This document shows, piece after piece, positions 54,858-64,000 of a stretch of DNA of 64,000 nucleotides (position 1 is its first letter; each line of letters starts with the position of its first letter). The DNA comes from an uncultured Caldilineaceae bacterium. Lineage in GTDB: Bacteria > Chloroflexota > Anaerolineae > Caldilineales > Caldilineaceae. The position numbers and the translations under genes are program-made. The notes under the pieces were generated by a model. It saw only the letters and a program-made list of their open reading frames with translations, did no database searches and had not been told where the DNA came from. Where the stretch lies: positions 4,052,722 through 4,116,721 of the forward strand of contig OY282381.1 of the NCBI GenBank assembly GCA_958295915.1. The letters run 5' to 3'.

Positions 54858-57800
54858 TAGCCCGTCGCCTGTAAACCGGCGGCGATGCCGTTAATGGACA
54901 GTAGAATTGCCTGGCGAAGCCGAGGATCATCTGAGCCAACGGAACCCTTGCGCTTGGCGCTAGTCCGCTGCTTCCTGAGCAATGCTACCTGGATATAATT
55001 GAGCGGATCAACATACGGATTGCGCAGATTGATGTTGCGCTGAAGCCACGGCTCATTGCCCAGCAGGGCATCCTGCCCAGTGATCTCAAGGATAATCCGC
55101 TCCGTGAGCCGAAATTCCTCTAATATCTCGCTGAAAATCGTATTCTGATACTCAGGATTTGTCTCCGCATCGGTTAGGAACGCGTATAACGCCGCGATTG
55201 TCATATCCGCCTGACGCATGGAAAGCTGTGCCCGATCGATGACTGTGCGGAAGAAAGCCCAATTCCGATACATCTCTTGTAACATCGCTATCTTTGGCGG
55301 TTCGCCCGAGGGCCTGATGTCAGCGCGCAAACCCGTGCCCAAACCATACCAGCCCGGCAGATTCACCCGACTTTGTGTCCATGCAAAAGCCCAGGGAATG
55401 GCGCGCAGATCGGAGATATCTGTCGTCTCTCGACGTTTGGCCGGGCGGGAGCCGATATTCATCTGCGCCAGCTGTTCAATGGGAGTCGCCTCGTGAAAAT
55501 AGCGCAGAAAGGCAGGATTCTCTACGAGTGCCCGATATTTGCGCTCCGAACGCTCGCTGGCTTCGTTCAAAATTTCCGCCCAGCCCTCTTCTGCCGGGCG
55601 AGCGCTGGCCGCCAGACCGCCTTCCACCGGTTCGGGCTGCCCGCTTTGCGTCCTTGCGTCTTTGCGTCTTTGCGTTTTGTCATGCTGGCTAGGTTCGCCG
55701 CTGGAGAGCAGAACCGCGTTGACCAGTTGTTCCAAATGACGCTGAGCAAGCGCTCGATTGCTGTAGCGGGCGCTGATCACTTCCCCCTGTTCAGTGATCT
55801 TGATCCGCCCCTGTACCGACCCCGCTGGCTGGGCCAGAATCGCCCGATTGGTCGGCCCGCCTCCTCGCCCGATGGAGCCGCCCCGCCCGTGAAAAAGCGT
55901 CAATTTCACCCCATGTGTGGCGCATGTCTCGGTCAGGGTCTTCTGCGCCTGGTAAAGAATCCACTTCGATCGCAGATAACCGCCGTCTTTGTTGGAATCG
56001 CTGTAGCCGATCATGATCTCCTGACGGTTGCCCCGCCCAGCGAGGTGTTGCCGGTAGATCGGCATCTCGAACAGGGCCGTTATCACATCTGGCGCCCTGA
56101 TCAGATCATCGATCGTCTCGAATAGGGGCACAATATCGATCTGCCCGAACAGGCCGGCGTCCTTTGCCAGCAATAACGCCTCCAATACATGGTTGACAGA
56201 TGTGGTCATACTGATGATGTAGGCGCAGATGGCCTGTGGCGCGATCTTCTCATGGGCCTGGCGGATGAGCCGGAAGATGGCCACGGTTTCGTTCGTTGTA
56301 TCGCTGAACTGCAAACATGCCATCAGCGGGCGCGGGCTCTTGATCTCTTCAACCAATAGCCGCGCCTGATCTATTTCCGACATCGACATGTAGTCGAATT
56401 GCGGATCTCGAGGGCGATAGTAGCGATGCAGCAGCTCAGCTACGGCCTCTTGATGGCGGCCTGAATGCTGTCGTATGTCCATCGATGCCAGATGAAAGCC
56501 AAAGATGCGGGCCTGCTGCGCCAGCCGGGCGAACCGCCCCTCGGCCAGCCGTCTGCCGTTGTTCTGGAGCAGACTTCTCTGAATCAGTTCCAGATCCTGT
56601 ACAAATTCGCTCGCGCTCTGATAGGCCCACGGGTCTGGCCTTTGCGCCGCCCATCTTTCATCATTCTGCAACATGGTTGCGCCCAGCCGCCGGTAGATAA
56701 GGATCATCTTCTGCCGGTAGGGCTCCAGCGAGAAGCGCTCCAACCGGGCCTTGTCAGTCTCTGGCGCCCGTTCCAGATCTCGCGTCAGGCTATCGAGGAA
56801 CTCCTGAGAAAAGCCGCAGCGGGTATGGGCCACACTCAGATGGCCGTACAGGCCATTTACCGCACGCCGGTACAGTTCCAGCGCCTGCCGTTTCTGCTGG
56901 CGTAAAGCATCTTCCGTCACATCCTGCGTAACAAACGGATTGCCGTCCCGGTCGCCGCCAATCCATGAACCGTAGCGTAAAAATGTGGGGAGGCTGAAGG
57001 TCTCGTTCGGATAGGCCGTCTCTAGCGCCTGTTCCAGCTCCGCATAGATTTCGGGCAACAGATCGAAAAGGGTTGTCTCGAAAAAGTATAGCCCTTCCCG
57101 CACCTCATCCATCACATCCGGGCGTCGTTCTCGGTTCACGTCACTTTGCCATAGGGAGACCACGATTTCCCGAATCTGCTCCCAGATGGCTGTCTTTTCA
57201 CTGGCCAAAAGGAAGCGCGCATCCAGGTCATTCAACATCCGGGCGAGATCGAGCAGTTTGAGGAGGATCGTCCGCCGTTTTGCTTCGGTGGGGTGCGCTG
57301 TGAGCACCGGCTGAATCAGCAACTCCGCGAGCAGCTGGCGCATGTTCTGAGGCGGTGTGCCCGCCGCGCGCAAGGTTTCGACCGCCTCAGCGATGGTCTC
57401 ACGCATGGGCCGGTTTTCCTTCTCCGCCCGCTCTGCCCGTTGCCGCACCACCCGTACTCGCTGCTGCTCCTCCGCCAGGTTGACAAGCTGAAAATAGGTA
57501 GTGAATGCTTTGAGCACGCCCAGCGTTCTGTCCAAGTCATCCACCAACTTCTCTGTGCGCCGCTCGATCTGCGCGCCCGCCGCCCGATCTCCCTGACGTT
57601 GCGCGCGCGTCAGGGAACGCAGCTCTTCCACGAGATCGAAGATCGTCTGGCTCTCCTGCTCGACAATCGTCTCGCCCAGCAGATTCCCGATCTGACGAAC
57701 CGTCCAGCGCAGGCGGGTGTCGGAGTCGGGATCAGGAGGTAAGGATTGCCAGGAAGAGGCGGCATATATCCTGCCTTGATGCCTGCGAATCCAATAATCC

Positions 57801-57880
57801 TGATTATGATGTGGAGTACCGCCCTTCGGATCAAACTCTTCTGAGGGGATTGGGGCAGGATCTGAGGCCCGCTCCTTCAT
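54857..57880 (-). CDS. ppc: Phosphoenolpyruvate carboxylase with two repeat-derived insertions
   Basis: The 1007-residue enzyme carboxylates PEP to oxaloacetate. Catalytic texts are [13 protein letters not shown], the Gly-rich [40 protein letters not shown] and the C-terminal [12 protein letters not shown]. Bacterial PEPC usually has 880-960 residues. Repeat B is read in frame near residues 26-50 ([19 protein letters not shown]), between the start and the conserved [18 protein letters not shown] second foreign block ([20 protein letters not shown] plus [13 protein letters not shown], near residue 735-770) sits between LVNAVLLSS and [14 protein letters not shown]. The start overlaps the leuB stop (ATGA). 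Confidence 0.93.
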   Translation of the reverse strand: MKERASDPAPIPSEEFDPKGGTPHHNQDYWIRRHQGRIYAASSWQSLPPDPDSDTRLRWTVRQIGNLLGETIVEQESQTIFDLVEELRSLTRAQRQGDRAAGAQIERRTEKLVDDLDRTLGVLKAFTTYFQLVNLAEEQQRVRVVRQRAERAEKENRPMRETIAEAVETLRAAGTPPQNMRQLLAELLIQPVLTAHPTEAKRRTILLKLLDLARMLNDLDARFLLASEKTAIWEQIREIVVSLWQSDVNRERRPDVMDEVREGLYFFETTLFDLLPEIYAELEQALETAYPNETFSLPTFLRYGSWIGGDRDGNPFVTQDVTEDALRQQKRQALELYRRAVNGLYGHLSVAHTRCGFSQEFLDSLTRDLERAPETDKARLERFSLEPYRQKMILIYRRLGATMLQNDERWAAQRPDPWAYQSASEFVQDLELIQRSLLQNNGRRLAEGRFARLAQQARIFGFHLASMDIRQHSGRHQEAVAELLHRYYRPRDPQFDYMSMSEIDQARLLVEEIKSPRPLMACLQFSDTTNETVAIFRLIRQAHEKIAPQAICAYIISMTTSVNHVLEALLLAKDAGLFGQIDIVPLFETIDDLIRAPDVITALFEMPIYRQHLAGRGNRQEIMIGYSDSNKDGGYLRSKWILYQAQKTLTETCATHGVKLTLFHGRGGSIGRGGGPTNRAILAQPAGSVQGRIKITEQGEVISARYSNRALAQRHLEQLVNAVLLSSGEPSQHDKTQRRKDARTQSGQPEPVEGGLAASARPAEEGWAEILNEASERSERKYRALVENPAFLRYFHEATPIEQLAQMNIGSRPAKRRETTDISDLRAIPWAFAWTQSRVNLPGWYGLGTGLRADIRPSGEPPKIAMLQEMYRNWAFFRTVIDRAQLSMRQADMTIAALYAFLTDAETNPEYQNTIFSEILEEFRLTERIILEITGQDALLGNEPWLQRNINLRNPYVDPLNYIQVALLRKQRTSAKRKGSVGSDDPRLRQAILLSINGIAAGLQATG
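55585..55690. repeat. Insertion D in ppc with CGCAAAGACGCAAAG units
   Basis: Four TTGCGTC(T/C)T-type units in a row at 55651-55679 read [10 protein letters not shown]. They adjoin a palindrome-like block translated [18 protein letters not shown]. Related CGCAAAGACGC motifs occur at about 8600 and 20985. Confidence 0.55.
57729..57806. repeat. Interspersed palindromic repeat B, copy 4, in frame in ppc
   Basis: ATCAGGAGGTAAGGATTGCC, GGCATATATCCTGCC and GCGAATCCAATAATCCTGAT match repeat B. Here it lies inside the coding frame of ppc, near the N-terminus. Confidence 0.82.
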
Positions 57881-58995
57881 TGCGCACGCTCCACATCCTG
57901 ATTATCAGGATTGCTCTTCAGCATCTCCACCACCAGATTGCCCATCACTTCTGTGCTGACCGTCTCAGCGCCCTTCTGTTTAATATCCGGCGTGCGCACG
58001 CCTTCTTCGAGAACTGCATCGACAGCCGCTTCGATGGCGGCAGCCTCTTTTTCCAGCCCCAGGCTATGGCGCAGAAGCATTGCGTTGCTGAGAATCGCGG
58101 CTAGGGGGTTGGCGATACCTTGCCCGGCGATATCCGGCGCGCTCCCGTGGATCGGCTCGTAGAGCCCCAAGGGCAGGCTGTGCCTGTTGCGCATATCACC
58201 CAAGCTGGCGGACGGCAGCATCCCCATGGAGCCAGCCAGCATCGACGCCTCGTCGGTGAGAATATCCCCGAATAAGTTCCCCGCGACGATGACATCGAAA
58301 TCGGCCGGTCTGCGGATCAGATGCATGGCCATAGCGTCGACGAGAATATGATCGACATCCAGTTGCGGATAGTCGGCCAGCGCGTCCGTCGCCACGCTGC
58401 GCCACAGACGAGAGGAGGCGAGCACATTGGCCTTGTCTACACTTGTCAACCGTCGCCTGCGGCCCAGTGCCGACTCCGCTGCCAAACGCACTACCCGCTC
58501 GATCTCTGGCCGAGTATATAGCATCGTGTCGTAGGCCTCGAAATCGTCGTCAGCCTCTTTACGAGGGCCGAAGTAGACGCCGCCCGTCAGTTCACGCACG
58601 ACCAGCAGATCCACGCCGACCAGCGTCTCTTCTTTGATTGTGCTGGCGGACACGAGCTGCGGATGGAGCTTCACCGGGCGCAGGTTGGCAAAAAGATCCA
58701 ATGTCTTGCGCAGCTCGAGCACGCCCCGTTCTGGTCTGTCGGGCGACGAGGGGGCATCCCATTTCGGCCCTCCAACCGCGCCCAGCAGCGCCGCATCAGC
58801 GTCCTCAGCGGCTTCAACTGTCTTTTCAGGAAGACTGACGCCAAACTGATCGATGGCGCATCCGCCTATCAACTGGTGGTTGAACACGAAATTGTGGCCG
58901 AACCGCTCGGCCACAGCCGCTAAGATCTTCTTGGCTTCCGCCGTTACTTCCGGGCCGATGCCGTCACCATCCAAAATAACAATCGTGGCGTCCAT
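57877..58995 (-). CDS. leuB: 3-isopropylmalate dehydrogenase
   Basis: The 372-residue NAD-dependent decarboxylating dehydrogenase has [17 protein letters not shown], the substrate-binding [12 protein letters not shown] and [12 protein letters not shown], the metal aspartates in [20 protein letters not shown] and [20 protein letters not shown], and the NAD site [15 protein letters not shown] start at MDATIVIL (GAGGAAGG upstream). The last residues ([13 protein letters not shown]) contain AATCCTGATAATCAGGAT, resembling an end of repeat B. The stop overlaps the ppc start. Confidence 0.94.
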   Translation of the reverse strand: MDATIVILDGDGIGPEVTAEAKKILAAVAERFGHNFVFNHQLIGGCAIDQFGVSLPEKTVEAAEDADAALLGAVGGPKWDAPSSPDRPERGVLELRKTLDLFANLRPVKLHPQLVSASTIKEETLVGVDLLVVRELTGGVYFGPRKEADDDFEAYDTMLYTRPEIERVVRLAAESALGRRRRLTSVDKANVLASSRLWRSVATDALADYPQLDVDHILVDAMAMHLIRRPADFDVIVAGNLFGDILTDEASMLAGSMGMLPSASLGDMRNRHSLPLGLYEPIHGSAPDIAGQGIANPLAAILSNAMLLRHSLGLEKEAAAIEAAVDAVLEEGVRTPDIKQKGAETVSTEVMGNLVVEMLKSNPDNQDVERAQ

Positions 58996-59055
58996 AAATG
59001 CGCCTTCCTCATAACTGCAGGGCCAAGTACTGACCACTGGCAACTGGTTTTTTCG

Positions 59056-59856
59056 TTAGGCTGCCTCATCACCGGAGACCTCTGGGCATCTCCCGCCGAA
59101 GACGGCCAATTCAAAGATTTTGAAGAAGCAGTCTACATCGACAAAACCGATGCGGCGCAGCCATTCGCATTGCAACTCCACCGATGCCAAAATGTTCTCC
59201 TGCTTATCCTCCCGCTTGTGGTAGGCCGCAGCGACCTGGGCACGGGTCTGGGCGTCATTGTCGGTCAGCTGGTTTGCCCACAAGCTGTCGATGAAATACT
59301 CGTCGTAGAGGGCCTCGATCCGGGGCGTCGCCGAGGACACATGTTCGATATTCATGAAAATCCCGCCAGGTTCCATCAGATCGAAGATATCTGTGTAGAC
59401 CTGCTGTTTGACTGTATGGGACTGGTGGTGAATCGAAAACCCGGAGACGATCACGTCGAACGGCGCGTGGGTGGAGACGATATCGAACCAGGATGGGTCG
59501 GTGTAGTCCACCGACGAAAAGTGAACAGACCTGCTGTACTCCTTCAATTTGCGTAAAGCAGCCTGAATCATCGGCATCGAAAAGTCAACCAGCATCCCTT
59601 TGGCATCCGGATACTTTTCCAGAATCGTTGCCGCCAGGATGCCGTCACCGCAGCCCAAGTCCAGGAAATTTCGAACCGGTCGCTCGCGATGCAGAGTACC
59701 GCTCTTCGACCCGGCAATGACCCGCAACATCACGTCCAACTGAATCTGAGCCAGAGGGACGCCCTTGCGCGTCTGACGCAAATAACTGTCGACCAGCCCG
59801 GAATCCTTCCACACCGAACGTTTGCCATCTTCTGCCGTGGGCACGCTTGTTGTCAC
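59056..59856 (-). CDS. Class I SAM-dependent methyltransferase
   Basis: The 266-residue protein has the AdoMet motif FLDLGCGDGILAATILEKY (about residues 75-93), an acidic loop (VDFSMPMIQAAL), the motif FDVIVSGFSIHHQSHTVKQQ and GGIFMNIEHV. The substrate is unknown; trans-aconitate or small-acid methyltransferases look similar. I propose a GTG start at 59856 with GAGGGG 9 nt upstream, since the open frame further 5' overlaps leuD. It is embedded between leuD and leuB, 34 bp after leuD. Confidence 0.78.
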   Translation of the reverse strand: MTTSVPTAEDGKRSVWKDSGLVDSYLRQTRKGVPLAQIQLDVMLRVIAGSKSGTLHRERPVRNFLDLGCGDGILAATILEKYPDAKGMLVDFSMPMIQAALRKLKEYSRSVHFSSVDYTDPSWFDIVSTHAPFDVIVSGFSIHHQSHTVKQQVYTDIFDLMEPGGIFMNIEHVSSATPRIEALYDEYFIDSLWANQLTDNDAQTRAQVAAAYHKREDKQENILASVELQCEWLRRIGFVDVDCFFKIFELAVFGGRCPEVSGDEAA

Positions 59857-59890
59857 TCGGTTCAGCCCCTCAATATCTGTATCTGTTTCC

Positions 59891-60499
59891 TCAAAATGTT
59901 GCTGAAGCCTCAAAGTCGCTGATCTGTTTATCCTTGTCCAGCAAATAGTCAAGCTCATCGAATCCGCGGACAAGACACCACCTGCGGAACGGATCGATAT
60001 CGAAAGACCTTGCTGTCCATTGTTCACCGCTCACTGAAGGCAGGGCGATGGTCTGGTTTTCCAGATCGATGCTGATCGTCGTCTGCGGCGCCTCTTCGAT
60101 CAGATCCAGTAACCGATTGACGATCTCTTCCGGCAATCTGACCGGCAGTAGTCCGTTCTTCAGGCTATTGTTATAGAATATATCAGCGAATCCGGGCGAG
60201 ATTACCGCTCGAAAACCATACTGGGTGAGTGCCCAGACCGCATGCTCGCGGCTCGACCCTATGCCGAAATTGCGACCCGCCACCAGCACTTCCGCGCCCT
60301 TGTATTGGGGCTGATTCAGAACGAAATCCGGATTGGGGCTGCCGTCGCGCTTGTAGCGCCACCATGAAAACAGCCCATCGCCCATGCCCGCCTGTGTGAC
60401 TGCGGTAAGATAGCGGGCCGGTATGATCTGATCTGTGTCGACATTTTCCGCTCTCAGAGGAAGCGCAGTTGACGTCAGGTTTGTGAAAGGTTGCATCAT
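59891..60499 (-). CDS. leuD: 3-isopropylmalate dehydratase, small subunit
   Basis: The 202-residue swivel-domain subunit of isopropylmalate isomerase has [32 protein letters not shown] and [20 protein letters not shown], all standard LeuD text. It pairs with LeuC to isomerise 2- and 3-isopropylmalate (and citramalate/methylmalate). The ATG overlaps the leuC stop by 4 nt, indicating coupled synthesis of the two subunits. Confidence 0.95.
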   Translation of the reverse strand: MMQPFTNLTSTALPLRAENVDTDQIIPARYLTAVTQAGMGDGLFSWWRYKRDGSPNPDFVLNQPQYKGAEVLVAGRNFGIGSSREHAVWALTQYGFRAVISPGFADIFYNNSLKNGLLPVRLPEEIVNRLLDLIEEAPQTTISIDLENQTIALPSVSGEQWTARSFDIDPFRRWCLVRGFDELDYLLDKDKQISDFEASATF

Positions 60500-61983
60500 A
60501 ATATCTCCCGCACATCTATAACGCGCCCGTTGACCGCGGCCGCGGCCGCCATAATCGGGCTCATCAGTAGTGAGCGACTGCCTGGCCCCTGCCGTCCGAT
60601 AAAGTTACGGTTGCTGGTGCTGGCGACGTATTTTCCTTCGCCGGCCTTGTCATCGTTCATCGCCAGACACATACTGCACCCAGCGCCCCGCCATTGAAAT
60701 CCAGCCTCGCTGAAGATACGGTCCAACCCCTCTGCCTCGGCCTGCGCCTTGACCGCTTTCGAACCAGGCACAACCAGCGCCTCTACATGAGCCGACACGC
60801 GGCGGCCCTTGGCAATGGCCGCCGCCGCGCGCAGGTCTTCAATGCGGCTGTTGGTGCAGGAGCCGATAAAGACGATGTCCACATGCTGGCCTTCGATTGG
60901 CTGGCCCTCGGTCAACCCCATATAGGCCAGCGCGTTCTGCAGGCTGCGGCGCTCTGCCTCGTCCTCCAGATCATCCGCCTTTGGCACGCGGCCAGTAACA
61001 GGCGCGCCCTGGCCAGGGTTGGTGCCATAGGTCACCATCGGCGCCAGCGCGGATGCGTCGAGGGTCATTTCCCGGTCGAAGACGGCATCCTCATCTGTCT
61101 GGAATGTGCGCCAATGGGCGACGGCGCGCTCCCAGGCTTCGCCCGTTGGCGCATACGCGCGACCTCTGATGTAGTCGAATGTTGTCTCGTCCGGGGCGAT
61201 AAGGCCGGCGCGTGCGCCGCCTTCGATACTCATATTGCAGATGGTCATGCGGCTGGCCATACTCATCTGGCGAATCGCCGCGCCCCGATATTCAAAGACG
61301 TGGCCAACGCCGCCGCCTGCGCCATTCTTGGCGATGATCGCCAGGATTATGTCTTTGGCCGTGACCCCTGTGCCCAATGCGCCTTCGATATTAATGGCGA
61401 AGGTCTTCGGCTTTTTCTGCATCAGACATTGGGTCGCCAGCACGTGGCCCACTTCGCTGGTGCCGATGCCGAAAGCCAGAGCGCCGAACGCGCCGTGCGT
61501 GCTGGTGTGGCTGTCGCCACAGACGATCGTCATGCCCGGTTGGGTGATACCCAACTCCGGGCCGATGACGTGAACGATGCCTTGAATGTCGCCTTCGATG
61601 TCGAAGAGCGTAATCCCGAACTCCGCGCAGTTCTGGCGAAGGGTGCGCACCTGTGTGGCTGCGTCTTCCGGCCACAGGGCCATGTCCACGCTATTCAGAC
61701 TTCCCCCTCCGCGTTCAGTTCCCGACTCAGCCTTCACCTGCTGTCCTGCCGGGCTTTGTTCGCCAGGGGATGTCGGCAAGCGCGTGGGGATGGCGTGGTC
61801 CATGGTGGCAAAGGTCTTGTCAGGACGGCGCACGCTCAGCCCCCGTTCTCGCAGCGTGGCGAACGCCTGGGGTGACGTTACTTCATGCACCAGATGGGCG
61901 TCTATGTAGAGCGCCGCCGGCGCGCCTTCATCTTGCGCTACTACGTGCGCATCCCAGATCCTCTCAAAAAGCGTCTTTCCCAT
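60496..61983 (-). CDS. leuC: 3-isopropylmalate dehydratase, large subunit, with an internal insertion
   Basis: The 495-residue aconitase-like [4Fe-4S] subunit has the cluster cysteines in [13 protein letters not shown] and [31 protein letters not shown] and GEKTLFE-like N-terminal text ([13 protein letters not shown]). LeuC normally has about 465-470 residues. An extra block of about 35 residues ([20 protein letters not shown], then RGGGSLNSV) follows [10 protein letters not shown] and precedes [11 protein letters not shown]. The block resembles one in gltD nearby, so it is an insertion element in frame. Confidence 0.94.
   Translation of the reverse strand: MGKTLFERIWDAHVVAQDEGAPAALYIDAHLVHEVTSPQAFATLRERGLSVRRPDKTFATMDHAIPTRLPTSPGEQSPAGQQVKAESGTERGGGSLNSVDMALWPEDAATQVRTLRQNCAEFGITLFDIEGDIQGIVHVIGPELGITQPGMTIVCGDSHTSTHGAFGALAFGIGTSEVGHVLATQCLMQKKPKTFAINIEGALGTGVTAKDIILAIIAKNGAGGGVGHVFEYRGAAIRQMSMASRMTICNMSIEGGARAGLIAPDETTFDYIRGRAYAPTGEAWERAVAHWRTFQTDEDAVFDREMTLDASALAPMVTYGTNPGQGAPVTGRVPKADDLEDEAERRSLQNALAYMGLTEGQPIEGQHVDIVFIGSCTNSRIEDLRAAAAIAKGRRVSAHVEALVVPGSKAVKAQAEAEGLDRIFSEAGFQWRGAGCSMCLAMNDDKAGEGKYVASTSNRNFIGRQGPGSRSLLMSPIMAAAAAVNGRVIDVREIL
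61698..61772. repeat. Insertion repeat C in leuC
   Basis: CTCCGCGTTCAGTTCCCGAC and TGTTCGCCAGG align with the insertion in gltD at 62719-62811. It is read in frame as [14 protein letters not shown]. Confidence 0.6.
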
Positions 61984-62045
61984 TCTTGATATCCTTGAAA
62001 AACCAATGGTCGATTACGAATTGGACAACTCCTGATTGGAATCGC

Positions 62046-63662
62046 CTACGGCAAGCTTGTTTCTCCCATTAAGTAGCGGTCACATTCCCGCGCCGCGCCC
62101 CGGCCCTCATTGATCGCCCACACGACGAGGCTTTGCCCGCGGCGCATATCGCCGGCAGAGAATACGCCAGGGACATTTGTGGCGAACGTGCCGTACTCGG
62201 CTTGGGCGTTGGAGCGGGCATCCCGTTCCACACCCAGTTGATCCAACACCGGGTTCTCCGGGCCCAGAAAGCCCATGGCCAGCAGCGCCAATTGGGCCGG
62301 CCAGACTTCCTCAGTGCCCGGCACTTCCCGCAGTTGGGGACGAGAGCCGTTGCCGCTGGGCGCCCATTCGATCATGACTGTATGAAGTTCCTTCAGATGT
62401 CCGTTTTCGTCACCAACGAACTTTTTCGTGCTGATCAGGAATGTGCGTGGATCTTTGCCGAAGCGCTCCGCGGCTTCCGCATGCCCGTAATCGACACGGA
62501 AAATGTGGGGCCATTCCGGCCAGGGATTGTCCTTGGCCCGTTCTGGCGGCGGCTTCGGCAGGATTTCGAACATGTTGAGGCTCTTGCAACCATGGCGCAT
62601 CGACGTGCCCAGGCAGTCGTTGCCCGTGTCACCGCCGCCGATGACGATCACATCCTTGCCCTTCGCAGAGATAAATGGATAGCCAAAGCCTTTTGAATCA
62701 TATACATCATGGGCGGCTTTCGGGCTCCCCTCTTCGCGTTTTGTTCCAGGCTCAGCGTTCTGGCGTGGTGGACTGCCGGATTGGAAGGCAGTAGAATGTT
62801 CGCTGGATGGGGCGCGCGACCAGCCAAATTTGTCATCCAGTAGCTGCTGTGTGTTGCCGTGTAGAAACTCCATGGCAAAATGAACGCCTTTCAACGCCCG
62901 GCCTTCAATCGGCAGGTCTCGGGGTTTCGTCGCGCCCCCGCACAACACCACCGCGTCGTACTCCTCCATCAGCTTGGCGGCCGGATAGTCTTGGCCCACT
63001 TCGCAGTTGGTGATGAATTCCACCCCCTCCGCGCGCATCAGATCGACCCGACGCTGAACCGTCTCCTTTTCCAACTTCATATTGGGGATGCCGTACATCA
63101 GGAGCCCGCCGATACGATCGGCCCGCTCATAGACGGTCACCGAATGGCCGGCAGAGTTGAGCTGCGCGGCGCAGGCCAGACCGGCCGGCCCAGAACCGAC
63201 CACAGCAACCTTTTCCCCTGTGCGTCTGGGCGGCGGATGCGGGACCACCCAGCCCTCATCAAAGCCTTTGTCGATGATCGCGCATTCAATGCTCTTGATC
63301 GTTACCGGCGGCTCGATCAGGCCCAACGTGCAGGAGCCTTCGCAAGGGGCTGGGCAGACGCGGCCCGTAAACTCGGGAAAGTTGTTGGTGGCATGGAGAC
63401 GCTCCAGCGCCTCGCGCCAACGGCCCTGATAGACCAGATCATTCCACTCCGGTATCAGGTTGTTGACGGGACATCCGCCCTCCGGCATCGTTCCTGTATG
63501 GCAAAAGGGAATGCCGCAATCCATACAGCGCGCGCCTTGACGCTGCAGATTTTCTATGGATAGATGCAGATGAAATTCATTCCAATCCTGAATGCGTTCA
63601 AAGGGCGGACGTTCCGGAAAGGATTGCCGTTCGAATTCAAGAAAGCCGGTTGGTTTGCCCAT
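62046..63662 (-). CDS. gltD: Glutamate synthase, small subunit, with an internal insertion
   Basis: The 538-residue FAD/Fe-S flavoprotein supplies electrons from NADPH to GltB. It has the N-terminal cluster cysteines [11 protein letters not shown]...[13 protein letters not shown], the FAD motif [18 protein letters not shown], the NADPH motif [13 protein letters not shown] and the C-terminal [19 protein letters not shown]. GltD usually has 470-495 residues. An extra segment of about 35 residues ([18 protein letters not shown], then [14 protein letters not shown]) sits between FGWSR and the [13 protein letters not shown] strand. It resembles the leuC insertion. Confidence 0.94.
   Translation of the reverse strand: MGKPTGFLEFERQSFPERPPFERIQDWNEFHLHLSIENLQRQGARCMDCGIPFCHTGTMPEGGCPVNNLIPEWNDLVYQGRWREALERLHATNNFPEFTGRVCPAPCEGSCTLGLIEPPVTIKSIECAIIDKGFDEGWVVPHPPPRRTGEKVAVVGSGPAGLACAAQLNSAGHSVTVYERADRIGGLLMYGIPNMKLEKETVQRRVDLMRAEGVEFITNCEVGQDYPAAKLMEEYDAVVLCGGATKPRDLPIEGRALKGVHFAMEFLHGNTQQLLDDKFGWSRAPSSEHSTAFQSGSPPRQNAEPGTKREEGSPKAAHDVYDSKGFGYPFISAKGKDVIVIGGGDTGNDCLGTSMRHGCKSLNMFEILPKPPPERAKDNPWPEWPHIFRVDYGHAEAAERFGKDPRTFLISTKKFVGDENGHLKELHTVMIEWAPSGNGSRPQLREVPGTEEVWPAQLALLAMGFLGPENPVLDQLGVERDARSNAQAEYGTFATNVPGVFSAGDMRRGQSLVVWAINEGRGAARECDRYLMGETSLP
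62719..62811. repeat. Insertion repeat C in gltD
   Basis: CTCTTCGCGTTTTGTTCCAG, GCTCAGCGTTC and GTAGAATGTTCGCTGGATGG align with the leuC insertion at 61698-61772, with an inner CTGCCGGATTGGAAGGCAG hairpin-like part. It is read in frame as [14 protein letters not shown]. Confidence 0.6.
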
Positions 63663-63733
63663 TTTCGATTTCTCCCATTACCCCAGTGGAAAACCAGTGA
63701 TCAGTGGCTAGTGGTCAGTATCGATCACAGGTG

Positions 63734-64000
63734 TTAGTTCCCGCTCACCCGCGCCAGGTCCTGGCTATTGCGCTTAAACGCGGCCATCATCGCCTCTGCG
63801 CCCTTGAGACCGGTGGCCTCGACTTCGGCAAGACATTGCTGCATCCGCTTGTAGTCCTTCGGCATCACCTTTACAAACTCAGGCACATACGCATCCCAGT
63901 TCGAGAGAACCCTCTGGGCCACTTCCGAATTGGTATAGGCATAGTGGCGCTGAACCATCTCCCGCACTGTGGTGATTTCGAGCGGGTCTTCCAACTTCTC
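63734..64000 (-). CDS. gltB: Glutamate synthase, large subunit, C-terminal end (partial)
   Basis: The last 88 codons of a gene that continues beyond the right edge. The text MEDPLEITTVREMVQRHYAY, then NSEVAQRVLSNWD and VMPKDYKRMQQ, is the standard C-terminus of GltB, the glutaminase/FMN subunit that makes two glutamates from glutamine and 2-oxoglutarate. gltD follows 71 bp downstream, as usual for gltBD. Confidence 0.9.
   Translation of the reverse strand, partial: EKLEDPLEITTVREMVQRHYAYTNSEVAQRVLSNWDAYVPEFVKVMPKDYKRMQQCLAEVEATGLKGAEAMMAAFKRNSQDLARVSGN

Overview
The window looks like a chromosomal segment of a GC-rich member of the Chloroflexota, probably Anaerolineae/Caldilineaceae-like. 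This is inferred from the gene content: LysW-type lysJ and lysZ genes, a Tat-exported lipoprotein solute-binding protein, and a catabolic island rich in Gfo/Idh/MocA oxidoreductases, sulfatases and phytanoyl-CoA dioxygenase, as known from free-living and sponge-associated Chloroflexota. No rRNA, tRNA, CRISPR array, prophage or intact insertion sequence was recognised.

Layout. 1-10 kb, minus strand: a large gene running off the left edge, a dipeptide/oligopeptide ABC transporter (SBP, two ATPases, two permeases), an ABC ATPase remnant and an oxidoreductase. 10-14.4 kb: an HEWTH metalloprotease-like gene coupled to murJ, and trxB. 14.4-17.8 kb: four tandem near-identical genes for a DUF3782/PD-(D/E)XK-like coiled-coil protein. 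17.9-21 kb: lysJ, lysZ, a small exported protein and two transposase remnants. 21-29.5 kb, plus strand: a TrkA/KtrA-type protein, a type ISP methyltransferase that has lost its nuclease domain, hisD-hisC, a LuxR-type regulator and an HtrA-like protease. 29.6-45 kb: Nudix and DnaQ-like proteins, then a catabolic island of three Gfo/Idh/MocA oxidoreductases, a frameshifted DNA methyltransferase, a PhyH dioxygenase, a TIM-barrel epimerase, two sulfatase-superfamily enzymes, an MFS carrier, a Dabb protein and a glycoside-hydrolase-like protein. 45.4-48.2 kb: an MmeI-like type IIG restriction-modification enzyme between 70-bp direct repeats. 48.7-64 kb: an acyl-CoA ligase, an epimerase, and a long minus-strand anabolic cluster gltB-gltD-leuC-leuD-(methyltransferase)-leuB-ppc-cimA-ilvD, which links ammonia assimilation, anaplerosis and citramalate-route branched-chain amino acid synthesis.

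The most unusual feature is a population of short palindromic repeats that sit inside protein-coding genes without breaking the frame, as Rickettsia palindromic elements do. At least five types are seen, in trxB, ppc, leuC, gltD, the metalloprotease, the methyltransferase and the large gene at the left edge. Several hairpins share a constant loop but have different, internally complementary stems. The second notable feature is the four-copy DUF3782 array. Its copies differ by whole 42-bp coiled-coil repeats, and three of them carry a small upstream ORF made from the captured 5' end of trxB.
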